Shown here piece by piece: positions 54,410-63,765 of a DNA stretch of 64,000 nucleotides. Every line of letters begins with the position of its first letter. Positions within the stretch are counted from its first letter, which is position 1. The DNA is from Devosia limi DSM 17137 (lineage in GTDB: Bacteria > Pseudomonadota > Alphaproteobacteria > Rhizobiales > Devosiaceae). Location: positions 1 to 64,000 of the forward strand of contig NZ_FQVC01000004.1 of the NCBI RefSeq assembly GCF_900128975.1, in the 5' to 3' direction. The notes under the pieces were generated by a model. That model was not told where the DNA came from. It did no database searches and saw only the letters and a list, made by a program, of their open reading frames with translations. The position numbers were made by a program, and so were the translations under genes.

Positions 54410-56026
54410 TTAGTAGCCGCGCACGTCCGGCCAGCGGATTTCGATCCCCTCGCCATAGAGCCGGGTCTGGAAGGCCTCGAGCTGGGCGTCGTTTTCCTGC
54501 ACCGCATGCGGTGTGAGCCCGGTTTCGAGGCAGTGAGCGGCGAGCAGACCGGCGACTTCGCCGACATTCCACTCGACCGGATGCAGCCGGTAGCAGCCAT
54601 TGGTGATGTGCGTGGTGCCGATATTCTTGCCGGCTGGCAGCAGGTTGCGCACGCGCTGGGGCAAGAGCGCGCCCAGCGGAATTTCAAACGGCGAGGAGTC
54701 GACGTCGACGTAATTGTCGCCGCCCGTGGAAGGGTGCAGATCGATGCGGTACATGCCGATACCGACGCTGTCGCGATACTGGCGTGACAGGGCATTGCCG
54801 TGAATGGCCATCGAGACGTCCTGCTCGACAATGGTGGTCACCGCCTTGATGCGGCGGCTCTCGCGGATATAGGGCGCCATGGCCAGGCCATGATCGGTGC
54901 CGGTGGCGTCGCCGCGCAGGCGCAGGCCCGGAAACCCCTGGCCGCCATCGACGCGCGGTGCCTCGGTCTGCAGCCAATAGAATACCGAATAGGAGAGGTC
55001 GGCGGCGGCCTTGAGATGGCGGGCCTTTTCCTCTTCGGATACGTCGATGATCGAGCCTTCCATGTAATCGATCATCGGCCAGTTCACGAGGCAGATGTCC
55101 GAATTGTAGGCGCCAGGCACGAAGTTGCGGCGGGCGGCGATGCGGCGGAAGGTCCACAGATTGCCATCGCCGGGATTGCGGCGCTGGTCGGCGTCGACCA
55201 GCAGCGGATCATCATCGGGATTGGGCGTGAACGAGCGTTCGACGATTTCCAGCGTGCGTGGATGCGGCGCCTTGAAGCCGAGCAGCGGGCCACCCCAGAA
55301 GCTGGGCTGGTAGGCTTTCCAGAAGTCGTAATTGTCCGGCTTGTCGATGGTCTGGTCGCCGTCGACATGGTCGATGGCAAAGCAGACCGACACGGCCTGG
55401 ACGTTATCGGGCTGCGCCACATCGGGGGCGCTGGGCTCGCCGGTGTCGTGGCGGCTCTCGAAGCCGGTGACATATTCGGTCCCGGTCATCGGCAGCAGGT
55501 CGCCGAGCTCGGTGGCGTCGATCACATAGGGGGCCCAGCAGGTGATTTCGGCGCCGGTATCGCGATGACGGACGGTGATCGAGCGGACGATATCGCCCTG
55601 CACATCGGCGGCAACGGGGCGATAGGGCTGCAGGACCGTCAGCTTGCCGCCACCACGGTAGGGCGCCAGCATGGCTTCGAGCACGGCAACGCCGGCCCGC
55701 GGCTCGGCGCAAAGTCGGCTGACCCAGCCAGCACCGGGATTGAGATCGCCCCAGGCACGGCTGGCCTCGGTCAGCGGATAATTGTCGCGGTAATACTGGC
55801 GGATGCCATTGCGCAGCTTGCGATAGGAGCGGGTGATGCCGAACTGCTCGACCCATGAATGCTCATCGGGCGGCACGGCCTGGCTGGTCAGCTGGCCGCC
55901 GATCCAGTCAAATTCCTCGGTCATGATGACCGAGCGGCCATTGCGCAAGGCCCCCAGAGCCGCGGCAACGCCACCGAGGCCGCCGCCAATGATCAGGATG
56001 TCTGCGCTGAGTTCTTTAGTTTTCAT
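54410..56026 (-). CDS. FAD-dependent oxidoreductase (FAD_oxidored-type)
   Basis: 538 residues. The dinucleotide-binding motif is at the N-terminus: ADILIIGGGLGGVAAALGAL, followed by TEEFDWIGGQLTSQ. Later come YVIDATELGDLLPMTG and near the C-terminus PAGKNIGTTHITNGCYRL. This is the PF12831-type group of FAD enzymes, often found beside sugar ABC importers in hyphomicrobia. No signal peptide, so the substrate is probably oxidised after import. The start overlaps the lacI-type gene stop by four bases (ATGA). Substrate unknown. Confidence 0.88.
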   Translation of the reverse strand: MKTKELSADILIIGGGLGGVAAALGALRNGRSVIMTEEFDWIGGQLTSQAVPPDEHSWVEQFGITRSYRKLRNGIRQYYRDNYPLTEASRAWGDLNPGAGWVSRLCAEPRAGVAVLEAMLAPYRGGGKLTVLQPYRPVAADVQGDIVRSITVRHRDTGAEITCWAPYVIDATELGDLLPMTGTEYVTGFESRHDTGEPSAPDVAQPDNVQAVSVCFAIDHVDGDQTIDKPDNYDFWKAYQPSFWGGPLLGFKAPHPRTLEIVERSFTPNPDDDPLLVDADQRRNPGDGNLWTFRRIAARRNFVPGAYNSDICLVNWPMIDYMEGSIIDVSEEEKARHLKAAADLSYSVFYWLQTEAPRVDGGQGFPGLRLRGDATGTDHGLAMAPYIRESRRIKAVTTIVEQDVSMAIHGNALSRQYRDSVGIGMYRIDLHPSTGGDNYVDVDSSPFEIPLGALLPQRVRNLLPAGKNIGTTHITNGCYRLHPVEWNVGEVAGLLAAHCLETGLTPHAVQENDAQLEAFQTRLYGEGIEIRWPDVRGY

Positions 56027-57054
56027 TTGGTCCGATGGGTCATGGCGCCGAGGGTTTCCCCTTCGACGGGTTCACAGGGGAGCAGCACTTGCTGGGTGGG
56101 TTCCTGGCTCTCCACGCGCCGCACCAGCATGCGGGCAGCGCTGTGCCCCATGGCTTCGCGGGGGATGGAGAAGGAGGTGAAACGGGTGATGGTCTGTTCA
56201 GCCCGGATGTGATTGCCCAGCACCACGATCGACAGGTCGCCGGGGATGGAGATGCCGCGCTGCAGCGCCAGTTGCTCGACCTGGATGGCGTCGGCGAGTT
56301 CGATGAAGAATACGACGCTGGCCTTGCTGGCGATGAGCGTATCGAGGGTCTGCGCCGCCGGTTGGGCCGCCGCGGGCACATGGGCAACGAAGTCCATGCC
56401 GGCAATGGCGCTGCTGAAGCCGACCCAGCGGTCGACGGTGGATTCAGCGCCCTGCGCGGGGCCCACATAGGCAATGCGGTGATGGCCGAGTTCGCGCGCG
56501 CGCTGCACCAGCGCGGCGGTGGCGGTGGCGTAATCGCCGCCGACATAGGGGACGGGGCCACCCGCGTCATCACGGCGGCCGACGGCGACGAACGGATAAT
56601 CGCCGCCCACCAGCCGGGCCAGTTCATCCTGATCGAACTGGCGACCGAGCACGAGGCAGCCATCGGCGAGGCGCAGCCGGTTGTTCTCGCTGAAAATCTT
56701 ACGCTGGGCGCCGTGGGCGGCACCGGTCAGCAGCAGCAGGTCATAGCCCATCTGCTGGGCCGCTTCCTCGATGCCGAACAGGAAGGGGCCGAAGAAATCG
56801 GCCTGTTCGACCGGGAAGGCCGGTTCATAGGTGAAAACGCCGAGAATGCGATTGAGGCCCTTGGCCATGCGGCGGGCGATCGGATCGGCGACATAGCCGG
56901 TGTCGCGAATGGCCTTGTGGACGCGCTCGCGGGTCTCCTGCGGAATGCGGCCCTCGGCGCTGGAGGCATCGTTGAGCACGAGCGAAACCGTCGCCTGGCT
57001 CACTCCGGCCAGCCGCGCAATGTCGCGTTGTGTCAGGCGCTTTGAAGCTGTCAA
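56023..57054 (-). CDS. LacI-family transcriptional regulator of the 49-57 kb operon
   Basis: 343 residues. The HTH is LTQRDIARLAGVSQATVSLVLN with the hinge TGYVADPIARRMAKGLN. The effector domain (LGVFTYEPAFPVEQADFFGPFL, RARELGHHRIAYVGPA) is complete. The start is a TTG at 57054 supported by GGGAGGA five bases upstream; no ATG fits. First gene of its own operon, so it is probably autoregulated through the two palindromes 27-60 bases upstream. Confidence 0.92.
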   Translation of the reverse strand: MTASKRLTQRDIARLAGVSQATVSLVLNDASSAEGRIPQETRERVHKAIRDTGYVADPIARRMAKGLNRILGVFTYEPAFPVEQADFFGPFLFGIEEAAQQMGYDLLLLTGAAHGAQRKIFSENNRLRLADGCLVLGRQFDQDELARLVGGDYPFVAVGRRDDAGGPVPYVGGDYATATAALVQRARELGHHRIAYVGPAQGAESTVDRWVGFSSAIAGMDFVAHVPAAAQPAAQTLDTLIASKASVVFFIELADAIQVEQLALQRGISIPGDLSIVVLGNHIRAEQTITRFTSFSIPREAMGHSAARMLVRRVESQEPTQQVLLPCEPVEGETLGAMTHRTK

Positions 57055-57080
57055 CGGTTCCTCCCGCGTGCAGATAATCT

Positions 57081-57096
57081 GCTAATGCGTATTAGC
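57081..57096. promoter_or_regulatory. LacI-type operator 1 of the 49-57 kb operon
   Basis: GCTAATGCGTATTAGC, a near-perfect palindrome with the central CG typical of LacI-family sites. Begins 27 bases upstream of the TTG start. Confidence 0.65.
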
Positions 57097-57097
57097 T

Positions 57098-57113
57098 GCT
57101 AATGCGCATTAAC
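57098..57113. promoter_or_regulatory. LacI-type operator 2 of the 49-57 kb operon
   Basis: GCTAATGCGCATTAAC, a second copy of site 1 with two changed bases. Its centre is 17 bases from that of site 1, so two dimers could bind side by side on neighbouring faces of the helix. The remaining gap to the MipA gene (57114-57399) shows nothing else. Confidence 0.6.
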
Positions 57114-57399
57114 AAAATTTGCGCCGATCTTGTCAAGCTGGATTCGTCAGCGGGGCAGACTGTGGATTTCATGCGGCCGGACGCTGCGGGAACGCCCGGA
57201 AAGCGGGCATTCCTCGCGCCAGGACGACCCAAACATTGGCTCTGGCAGCGAAGTTTTTCACGAGATTATTGGCAGGCGACAGCGTGGAATGAGCCTCGTA
57301 CTGCGCGCATCGTTAACTGGTGCCGTGCAATGTCGGGGCACCTTCGTCCGCCCGTGGTCGCCGCGCTGCGCACCAGGCGTCGTCAAAGGAACCCGGACC

Positions 57400-58272
57400 A
57401 TGAATGCTCAGGCAGTGCCTGCGCCATTGTCGAAATCAGAGTTGCCGATGCGTCCTGCCCGTCTGAAAATTCTTGCGTCCTTCACTGCGCTTATCGCCGC
57501 TGTCCCCGTCTTAGCCGGCGAGTTCAACACCTTCGGCGCCGCACCCGCAGAATTTGCCGAGGCCACGTTCCAGCCGGACCTGATCATCGAGTTGGGCCTG
57601 GGCGTTGGCTATGCGCCGCTCTATGACGGCTCCTCCAAATATGGTCCGGTCTTCATTCCGCGCATCAATCTCGAGCTGCTGGTGGTCCCCGGATTGCTCG
57701 ACATCGGCGGTGGCGAGCAGCAGGGTGGGTTCTCCTTCGCGCCGGCCTTCAGTGTCGCCGGGGCGCGTCGCAGCGTCGACAATGCGCACCTCATCGGCCT
57801 CGACGATATCGACCCCACCTATGCCGCCGGCATTCGCGTCGGCTATGAATGGGGTCCGGCAGAGCTTTATGGCGAACTCCGCTATGCATTTGGCGGCGCC
57901 CAGGGACTGATCGGCGATATCGGCCTGAACCTCACGGCAAAGCTGACGCCGGAACTCGAAATCGTCGGCGGCCCCATGCTCAGCTTTGCCACGCAGGGCT
58001 ATATGGACACCTATTTTGGCGTCACCGCCGCCGGGTCTGCGGCGACGGGCGGGCGTCTTGCTGCCTTCGATGCAAACGGCGGGATCAAGTCGGCCGGGCT
58101 CAATGTGTCGGCGCGCTATGAGGTCATGCCGGATACGTTCATCAACGCCAACGCGTCCTACGCAAGGCTGGTCGGCAGCGCCGCCAATTCGCCGATCATC
58201 GAAAGGGGCGCCGAAAACCAGTTCAAGGTCGGCATCGGCCTGTCCCGCCGCTTCACGCTCGATCTATTTTGA
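57400..58272 (+). CDS. MipA/OmpV-family outer-membrane protein
   Basis: 290 residues from the ATG at 57400 (AAGGA upstream); an ATG at 57448 would give a shorter, more standard signal peptide (LKILASFTALIAAVPVLAG). Mature sequence begins with FQPDLIIELGLGVGYAPLYDGS, and alternating beta strands (GGFSFAPAFSVAGARR, YAAGIRVGYEWGP, AELYGELRYAFGG) end in LSRRFTLDLF with a C-terminal Phe, as in outer-membrane barrels. MipA/OmpV proteins act as scaffold or porin-like proteins; the exact role is unknown. The 3' end overlaps the convergent epimerase gene by nine bases. Confidence 0.85.
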   Translation: MNAQAVPAPLSKSELPMRPARLKILASFTALIAAVPVLAGEFNTFGAAPAEFAEATFQPDLIIELGLGVGYAPLYDGSSKYGPVFIPRINLELLVVPGLLDIGGGEQQGGFSFAPAFSVAGARRSVDNAHLIGLDDIDPTYAAGIRVGYEWGPAELYGELRYAFGGAQGLIGDIGLNLTAKLTPELEIVGGPMLSFATQGYMDTYFGVTAAGSAATGGRLAAFDANGGIKSAGLNVSARYEVMPDTFINANASYARLVGSAANSPIIERGAENQFKVGIGLSRRFTLDLF

Positions 58273-59253
58273 AGCGCCCCAAAGCGAGGCCGATGGACTG
58301 ACGCGCCCCTGCTGGTAGTGCAGGCCACCGGGCCGGTCGGCCTTGAGCAGCAGGGGGCCGTCGAGATCGACCCAATCGGCATTGGCCGCGACCAGCATGG
58401 CCGGGGCCATGGAGAGCGATGTGCCCACCATGCAGCCAGCCATCAGCTTGAGGCCGAGCGCGCGGGCATCGGCCGCCATGGCGAGAGCTTCGGTGAGGCC
58501 GCCGGTCTTGTCGAGCTTGATGTTGATGGCATCATAGCGCCCGACAAGCGCTGCAAGGCCGTCGCGATGATGGGTTGATTCATCGGCGCAAACCGGTACG
58601 GCGCGGGCAATCGTAGCCAGCATGCCATCGCGTCCTGCTGGAAGCGGTTGCTCGACCAGTTCAATCCCCAGTGCCTGGCAATGGGCGAGGTTGGCGACGA
58701 GATTGGCTTCGGTCCAGCCCTCATTGGCGTCGATGACCAGGCGCGTTTTCGGCGCTGCGGCGCGGACAGCTTTCAGCCGCTCGATATCGTTATCGCCGCC
58801 CAGCTTGATCTTGAGCAGCGGATAGGCGCCCGCGGTTTTGACCGCAGCGGCCATGCTGTCTGGTGTGCCGAGGCTGATCGTGTAGGCGGTGACGAGGCTC
58901 TCGGGCAAGGTGATGCCGGCCATCGCCGCAGCGTCGGTCTTGCGGGCCTTGGCTTCCAAGTCCCAAAACGCGCAGTCGATCGCGTTGCGCGCCGCGCCTG
59001 GGGGCAGGGCAGACTGCAATGCCTGACGGTCAAGGCCACCGGCAATCTGCGCCTGCAGCGCCAGTATCGTCTCCAGCGTGCCGGCGACACTCTCGCCATA
59101 GCGGGCATAGGGCACGCATTCGCCCTGACCGATAAGGCCGTCGCGCTCGATGGTGACGCGGATCACCTCGGCATGGGTCTTGGACCCGCGGGCAATGGTG
59201 AAGACGCCATCGATGGCGAAGCTTTCGACCACTGCGTTCAGTATTGCAGGCAT
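58264..59253 (-). CDS. Dipeptide epimerase (enolase superfamily, L-Ala-D/L-Glu-epimerase-like)
   Basis: 329 residues. The enolase-superfamily barrel has LLKIKLGG (the K-x-K catalytic motif), LVIDANEGWT (metal Asp), ELVEQPLP (metal Glu), PVCADES (metal Asp/Glu) and NIKLDKTGGL (second catalytic Lys), the pattern of dipeptide epimerases such as YcjG. They interconvert L-Ala-D-Glu and L-Ala-L-Glu from murein. The TGATG overlap with the permease gene upstream joins it to the peptide importer, supporting murein-peptide use. Related enzymes can act on other dipeptides or N-acyl amino acids. Confidence 0.88.
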   Translation of the reverse strand: MPAILNAVVESFAIDGVFTIARGSKTHAEVIRVTIERDGLIGQGECVPYARYGESVAGTLETILALQAQIAGGLDRQALQSALPPGAARNAIDCAFWDLEAKARKTDAAAMAGITLPESLVTAYTISLGTPDSMAAAVKTAGAYPLLKIKLGGDNDIERLKAVRAAAPKTRLVIDANEGWTEANLVANLAHCQALGIELVEQPLPAGRDGMLATIARAVPVCADESTHHRDGLAALVGRYDAINIKLDKTGGLTEALAMAADARALGLKLMAGCMVGTSLSMAPAMLVAANADWVDLDGPLLLKADRPGGLHYQQGRVSPSASLWGASK

Positions 59254-60080
59254 CAGGCGACGGCCTTGAGGCGCGGGTCGAGCGTATCGCGCAGGGCATC
59301 ACCCAGGAGATTGAAGCCAAAGGACAGGAACAGGATGGCAAAGCCGGCAAACACGGCGGGCCAGGGCGACAGCAGCAGGAAGTTGCGGCCTTCCGACAGC
59401 ATCAGGCCCAGCGATGGCGTTGGCGGCTGCGCGCCCAGCCCGAGGAAGGACAGCGAGGCTTCGACCAGCACGGCGGCCGAGAGCAGCAGGCTGGTCTGCA
59501 CCAGCACGACCGAGCTCAGATTGGGCAGCAGATGCAGGAAGATGATGCGACCATCCGAGGCGCCGATGGCCTTGGCGCCATTGACATATTCGCTGGCGCA
59601 GATGACCAGGGCCGGGCCGCGCAACAGGCGGGCAAAGATCGGCGTATAGACGATGGCGATGGCCAGCGCGGCGCTCCAGGCGCTGGGCCCGAGCACGGCG
59701 ATGACGCCAATGGCCAGCAGCATGATCGGGAAGGCAAACAGCACGTCCATGATGCGCATGATGATGCGGTCAAACCAGCCGCCATAATAGGCGGCGAGCA
59801 TGCCCAGCGAACCACCGGCCAGCAGCGACAGGCCAACGGCGGTAACGCAGGTCAGCAGCGAAGTGCGATAGCCATGCACGATGCGCGCCAGCACGTCGCG
59901 GCCCAGTTGGTCGGTGCCCAGCCAATTGGTCGGATTGGGGCCCTTCATGCGCTGGACCATGACCTGCTGATAGGGGTCCTGCAGCCCCAGCAGAGGCGCA
60001 AAGATCGCCAGCAGCACCTGCAGCGAAACGAAAATGGCGGCGAAGGTCAGCAGCTTGTTGCGCCGCATGAAGGCGATCAT
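59253..60080 (-). CDS. Peptide-type ABC transporter permease (DppC-like)
   Basis: 275 residues. The N-terminus has one helix and the DppC-type sequence NPTNWLGTDQLGRDVLARIVHG; the EAA loop reads YVNGAKAIGASDGRIIFLHLLP. Starts at the ATG at 60080, overlapping the DppB-like gene by four bases. It overlaps the epimerase gene by one base. Second membrane subunit of the importer. Confidence 0.93.
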   Translation of the reverse strand: MIAFMRRNKLLTFAAIFVSLQVLLAIFAPLLGLQDPYQQVMVQRMKGPNPTNWLGTDQLGRDVLARIVHGYRTSLLTCVTAVGLSLLAGGSLGMLAAYYGGWFDRIIMRIMDVLFAFPIMLLAIGVIAVLGPSAWSAALAIAIVYTPIFARLLRGPALVICASEYVNGAKAIGASDGRIIFLHLLPNLSSVVLVQTSLLLSAAVLVEASLSFLGLGAQPPTPSLGLMLSEGRNFLLLSPWPAVFAGFAILFLSFGFNLLGDALRDTLDPRLKAVA

Positions 60081-61027
60081 TTGGAAACCCGCGGGTCGAT
60101 GACCGCATAGAGCAGGTCGACAATGAAATTGACCATGACGAAGGCGAAGGTCATGACCAGAATGGTGGCCTGCACCAGGGGATAATTGCGCTCGGCAATG
60201 GCGCCCAGCACCAGCCGCCCGAGGCCGGGAATGGCGAACACCTGCTCGATGACGATGGCGCCACCCAGCAGATAGCCGGCGGCGACGCCGACGCTGGTGA
60301 TGAACGGGATCAGGGCATTGCGCAGCGCGTGCTTGTAGATGATGCGGCGGCGGCCGGCGCCCTTGGCCTTGGCGGTGCGGATATAGTCCTGGTTCAGCGC
60401 ATCGAGCATGGCCGAGCGGACGAGGCGCGATAGATTGGCCAACATGGGCAGCGACAGCGCAATCACCGGCAGGATCATGCGCTGCAGATTGCCCAGTGGG
60501 TCCTGATGAAACGGCACATAGCCCAGCGCCTGCACACCGGGCAGAAACTTGGCGACCATGAAGATGGAGACAATGCCCAACCAGAAGGACGGGATGGTCA
60601 GCCCGGCAATGGCGCCGATGCGGACGGCGACTTCGGCACCCTTGCCGCGCGCTTCGGCCATGAAGCAGCCCAGCGGAATGGCCAGGCCGGCCCCGAACAG
60701 GATCGACAGCACGGTCAATTCGATGGTCGGCCAGATATTGGCGGCGATTTCCTGCGTCACCGGGCGGCCGGTCCACAGCGAGGTGCCCAGATTGCCCTGC
60801 AGCGCGTTCCAGATCCACTGGCCATACTGGACCAGGATGGGTTTATCCAGACCCACACGGGCCTCAAGCTCGGCAATGCGCTCGGGCGTGATTTCGGTAT
60901 TGGCGCCCAGCATGATGGCGACGGCGTCGCCGGGAATGAGGCGGATCATCAGGAATACGACGATCGAGACGCCAAACAGCACGACCAGCAGGTCGGCAAT
61001 CCGGCTCATGATGAAGCGCATCGGCAT
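60077..61027 (-). CDS. Peptide-type ABC transporter permease (DppB-like)
   Basis: 316 residues (or 314 from the internal ATG at 61021). The start RIADLLVVLFGVSIVVFLMIRLIPGD is the standard DppB opening, and the EAA loop is DYIRTAKAKGAGRRRIIYKHALRNAL. The gene lies 75 bases after the binding-protein gene, with hairpins in the gap, and overlaps the DppC-like gene. Confidence 0.93.
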   Translation of the reverse strand: MPMRFIMSRIADLLVVLFGVSIVVFLMIRLIPGDAVAIMLGANTEITPERIAELEARVGLDKPILVQYGQWIWNALQGNLGTSLWTGRPVTQEIAANIWPTIELTVLSILFGAGLAIPLGCFMAEARGKGAEVAVRIGAIAGLTIPSFWLGIVSIFMVAKFLPGVQALGYVPFHQDPLGNLQRMILPVIALSLPMLANLSRLVRSAMLDALNQDYIRTAKAKGAGRRRIIYKHALRNALIPFITSVGVAAGYLLGGAIVIEQVFAIPGLGRLVLGAIAERNYPLVQATILVMTFAFVMVNFIVDLLYAVIDPRVSK

Positions 61028-61050
61028 AAGGGGCTCAATCTCTACGGACA

Positions 61051-61093
61051 GCCGTCCGAAAACAGGACGGCGCAGTGCAAAAGCACTGCGCCG
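61051..61093 (-). terminator. Two overlapping hairpins between binding-protein and permease genes
   Basis: CGGCGCAGTGC (61068-61078) pairs with GCACTGCGCCG (61083-61093); GCCGTCC (61051-61057) pairs with GGACGGC (61065-61071). The two share bases 61068-61071, so they cannot form fully together. The first is followed on the minus strand by CCTGTTTT. They may lower permease expression or form an attenuator-like switch. Confidence 0.5.
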
Positions 61094-61102
61094 GGTAGGC
61101 CT

Positions 61103-62602
61103 TTACTCGGAGACGGTCGCGTTGACGAGGCTGGTCAGGCGGCCATTGGGGAAGATTTCAAAGCCCTGGACCTTGTCGTTGACGGCCGAGAACAGCGTGC
61201 CATAGGCGATATGGGCTGCCGGGCCTTCGCAAGCCAGCTTGGCCTGAACCTGGTCATAGACTGCCTTGCGGGCTGCCGGATCGGTCAGGGTGCGGCCTTC
61301 GTCCAGCCAGGCGTCGAGCTCTGCATCGTCATATTTGAAGACGTTGGTCGAGCCGCCGCCGCGGAAGGTGCGGTAGAAGTATTCATCGGGATCGGGGCTG
61401 CCGCCATTGGCCGAGACGAACATGTCGAACTCGGAATTGCGCCATGACTGCACGAAGTCACCGATTTCCTGGGTGATCAGCTCAACCTCGATGCCGCCGG
61501 CCGCCAGCTGCTGCTGCGCGACCTGGGCAATGTCGCGCGTATCCTGGCGCGGCAGCACGTTCATGGTCAGCTTGAGCGGGGTGGTCACGCCAGCTTCGGC
61601 GAGCAGCGCCTTGGCGCCTTCGACGTCGGTGGTGTAGCAGGCGAAGCTGGTGGGATCGACGGCCCAGTTGACCAGCGCCTGCGAGAGCGGGCCGGCCGGA
61701 ACGCCAGCGCCGAACAGGGCGCCGTCGATGATCTCCTGACGGTTGAGCAGCATGTTGATCGCGGTGCGCACCTTCGGATTGGTGAAGGGTTCGCGCGACG
61801 CGTTCATGCCCAGCAGGGTATAGGAGATGTCGCGGGTTTCCTGGACGGTAACGCCGGGCTGGCCCTGCAATTGCAGGGCAGTCGCCGGATCGATGCCGGG
61901 CAGCAGGTCATATTCGCCGCTGGTCACGCCAACCTGGCGGGTGGCCGATTCCGGCACGAAGTTGAAGCGGACTTCGTCGACCTTGGGCGAGCCTTCGACG
62001 TAGTAGGCGTCGTTCTTGGCCAGGCTGATGAAGCCGTTTGGCTGCCATTCAGCGAATTTGAACGGGCCGGTGCCAACCGGAGCCTGCTGCAGGGCTTCGA
62101 CATTGGTCTCGACTTCGGCCGGGACCATGGCGATGCCCGACAGCGAGGACAGGATCGGCGCGAAGGGCGCGTCGAGCTTGAGCTCGATGGTGGCCGGATC
62201 GATCACATTGATGCCGGTGATCGGGGACACGCGGCTGGCCAGCGGCGAGGCGGTTTCTGCGGCCTGGACGCGGCGAATTGAAGCGGCGACGTCTTCGGCA
62301 TCAAAGGTCGAACCGTCGTGGAACACGACATTGGGACGCAGGTGGAAGGTATAGGTCAGGCCGTCTTCCGACACATCCCAGCTCTCGGCGAGGCCCGGCA
62401 CTACGGCCAGGTTCTTGTCGATGGCGGTGAGGCCTTCATAGATGTTGCTCTGCACGATGACGACCGAGTTGAAGGCGGTAATCAGGTGCGGATCAAGGCC
62501 GGCGGGCGACGAGTCGATGGCGACATCGATGGTTGCCGCGCTGGCCGCGCCGACAAAGATGGTGGTGGCGAGCAGCGCAAGTCCGAGCTTTTTCAAAGCC
62601 AT
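61103..62602 (-). CDS. Peptide-type ABC transporter substrate-binding protein (SBP_bac_5)
   Basis: 499 residues with a signal peptide (LGLALLATTIFVGAASAAT). The mature part has the DppA/OppA pattern: DPHLITAFNSVVIVQSNIYEGL, LTYTFHLRPNVVFHDGSTF, VRTAINMLLNRQEIIDG. Ligand-contact residues cannot be assigned to a peptide length by eye. It heads the minus-strand unit (binding protein, two permeases, epimerase), with the two ATPase genes divergent on the plus strand. Confidence 0.93.
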   Translation of the reverse strand: MALKKLGLALLATTIFVGAASAATIDVAIDSSPAGLDPHLITAFNSVVIVQSNIYEGLTAIDKNLAVVPGLAESWDVSEDGLTYTFHLRPNVVFHDGSTFDAEDVAASIRRVQAAETASPLASRVSPITGINVIDPATIELKLDAPFAPILSSLSGIAMVPAEVETNVEALQQAPVGTGPFKFAEWQPNGFISLAKNDAYYVEGSPKVDEVRFNFVPESATRQVGVTSGEYDLLPGIDPATALQLQGQPGVTVQETRDISYTLLGMNASREPFTNPKVRTAINMLLNRQEIIDGALFGAGVPAGPLSQALVNWAVDPTSFACYTTDVEGAKALLAEAGVTTPLKLTMNVLPRQDTRDIAQVAQQQLAAGGIEVELITQEIGDFVQSWRNSEFDMFVSANGGSPDPDEYFYRTFRGGGSTNVFKYDDAELDAWLDEGRTLTDPAARKAVYDQVQAKLACEGPAAHIAYGTLFSAVNDKVQGFEIFPNGRLTSLVNATVSE

Positions 62603-62751
62603 TATTATTTCCTCCGAATGAATTCCGTGCGGACGCGGTGCGCACCTTGGGGCGGCAGGGCGGCGCGAAATACCACACTAAGTCCAATACAAGACCAGTC
62701 TGGACAAGGCCAACGCTATGGTACTAACTCTGCCCGTGCAAGCTGGTCTGT

Positions 62752-62764
62752 GGATATGATATCC
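62752..62764. promoter_or_regulatory. Odd-length palindrome in the divergent peptide-transport promoter region
   Basis: GGATAT-G-ATATCC, located 45 bases before the DppD-like ATG in the 206-base divergent gap. A possible regulator site; I recognised no -35/-10 pair nearby with confidence. Confidence 0.3.
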
Positions 62765-62808
62765 CGGCACGTTGCCGCATGTGCTCTTGACCGAACCCGT
62801 TGGAATTT

Positions 62809-63765
62809 ATGGCCGAATCGGCGCTGCTTACAATTAACGACCTGCATATCGACGTCGGCAGCCGGCCGGTCATCGAAGGCGTCTCGCTGTCCATCGCCGC
62901 GGGGGAGATGCTGGGCCTTGTCGGGGAGTCCGGCTGCGGCAAATCGGTTACCGCATTGTCGATCATGCGGCTGCTGGCCGAACCGCCGATGAAGATCGTC
63001 AAGGGCAGCATCGTCTTTGACGGCCAGGACATTCTCGATCTCGACGATCGGGCGCTCGAGGACCTGCGCGGCAACCAGATCGCCATGATCTTCCAGGAGC
63101 CGATGACCTCGCTCAATCCGGTGTTCTCCATCGGCAACCAGATTGCCGAAGTGGTGCTGCTGCATCGCAAGGTGAGCCGGGCCGAGGCCGAGGCGCGCGC
63201 CGTCGAACTGCTGACCCGGGTCGGCATCCCGTCCCCGCAGACTGCGCTTGGCCGCTATCCCCACCAGATGTCGGGTGGGCAGCGCCAACGCGTGATGATC
63301 GCCATGGCACTGGCCTGTGAACCCAAGCTGCTGGTGGCCGACGAGCCGACGACTGCCCTCGACGTCACCGTGCAGGCCCAGATCCTCGACCTGCTCGATG
63401 ACCTGCGCCGCGAGACCGGCATGGCGGTGCTGCTGATCACCCATGACCTTGGCGTCGTCTCGCAATATTGCGACCGCGTCGCCGTGATGTATGGCGGCCG
63501 CGTCGTCGAGGAAGCCAGTGCCGCCGAGCTCTTCGCCCATCCGCGCCATCGCTATACCGAGGCCTTGTTGCGCACCATTCCGGCGTCCAATCCGCCCGGC
63601 GTCGAATTGCCGGCCATTCCCGGCCAGGTGCCGCCGCCCGGCCGGCGCCCCGTCGGTTGTACCTTTCATCCGCGCTGCCATGCCATGGTGGCGCCTTGCG
63701 GCACGGATATGCCAGCCCTGGTGGGCGATGCGCACCTGATCCGGTGCTGGAACCCTGCAGCATGA
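62809..63765 (+). CDS. Peptide-type ABC transporter ATP-binding protein (DppD-like)
   Basis: 318 residues. Walker A GESGCGKS, signature [15 protein letters not shown], Walker [13 protein letters not shown], switch LITHDLGVV. The C-terminal oligo_HPY motif with four cysteine-type positions ([15 protein letters not shown]) is present, typical of DppD/OppD. ATG at 62809; the TTG at 62800 is an alternative. The stop overlaps the start of the next ATPase gene by four bases. Confidence 0.94.
   Translation: MAESALLTINDLHIDVGSRPVIEGVSLSIAAGEMLGLVGESGCGKSVTALSIMRLLAEPPMKIVKGSIVFDGQDILDLDDRALEDLRGNQIAMIFQEPMTSLNPVFSIGNQIAEVVLLHRKVSRAEAEARAVELLTRVGIPSPQTALGRYPHQMSGGQRQRVMIAMALACEPKLLVADEPTTALDVTVQAQILDLLDDLRRETGMAVLLITHDLGVVSQYCDRVAVMYGGRVVEEASAAELFAHPRHRYTEALLRTIPASNPPGVELPAIPGQVPPPGRRPVGCTFHPRCHAMVAPCGTDMPALVGDAHLIRCWNPAA

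Noticed and set aside
57130..57399. N-terminal extension of the MipA-type protein
   Set aside because: The frame is open, but codons look random and a good SD with ATG occurs at 57400 followed by a signal peptide.
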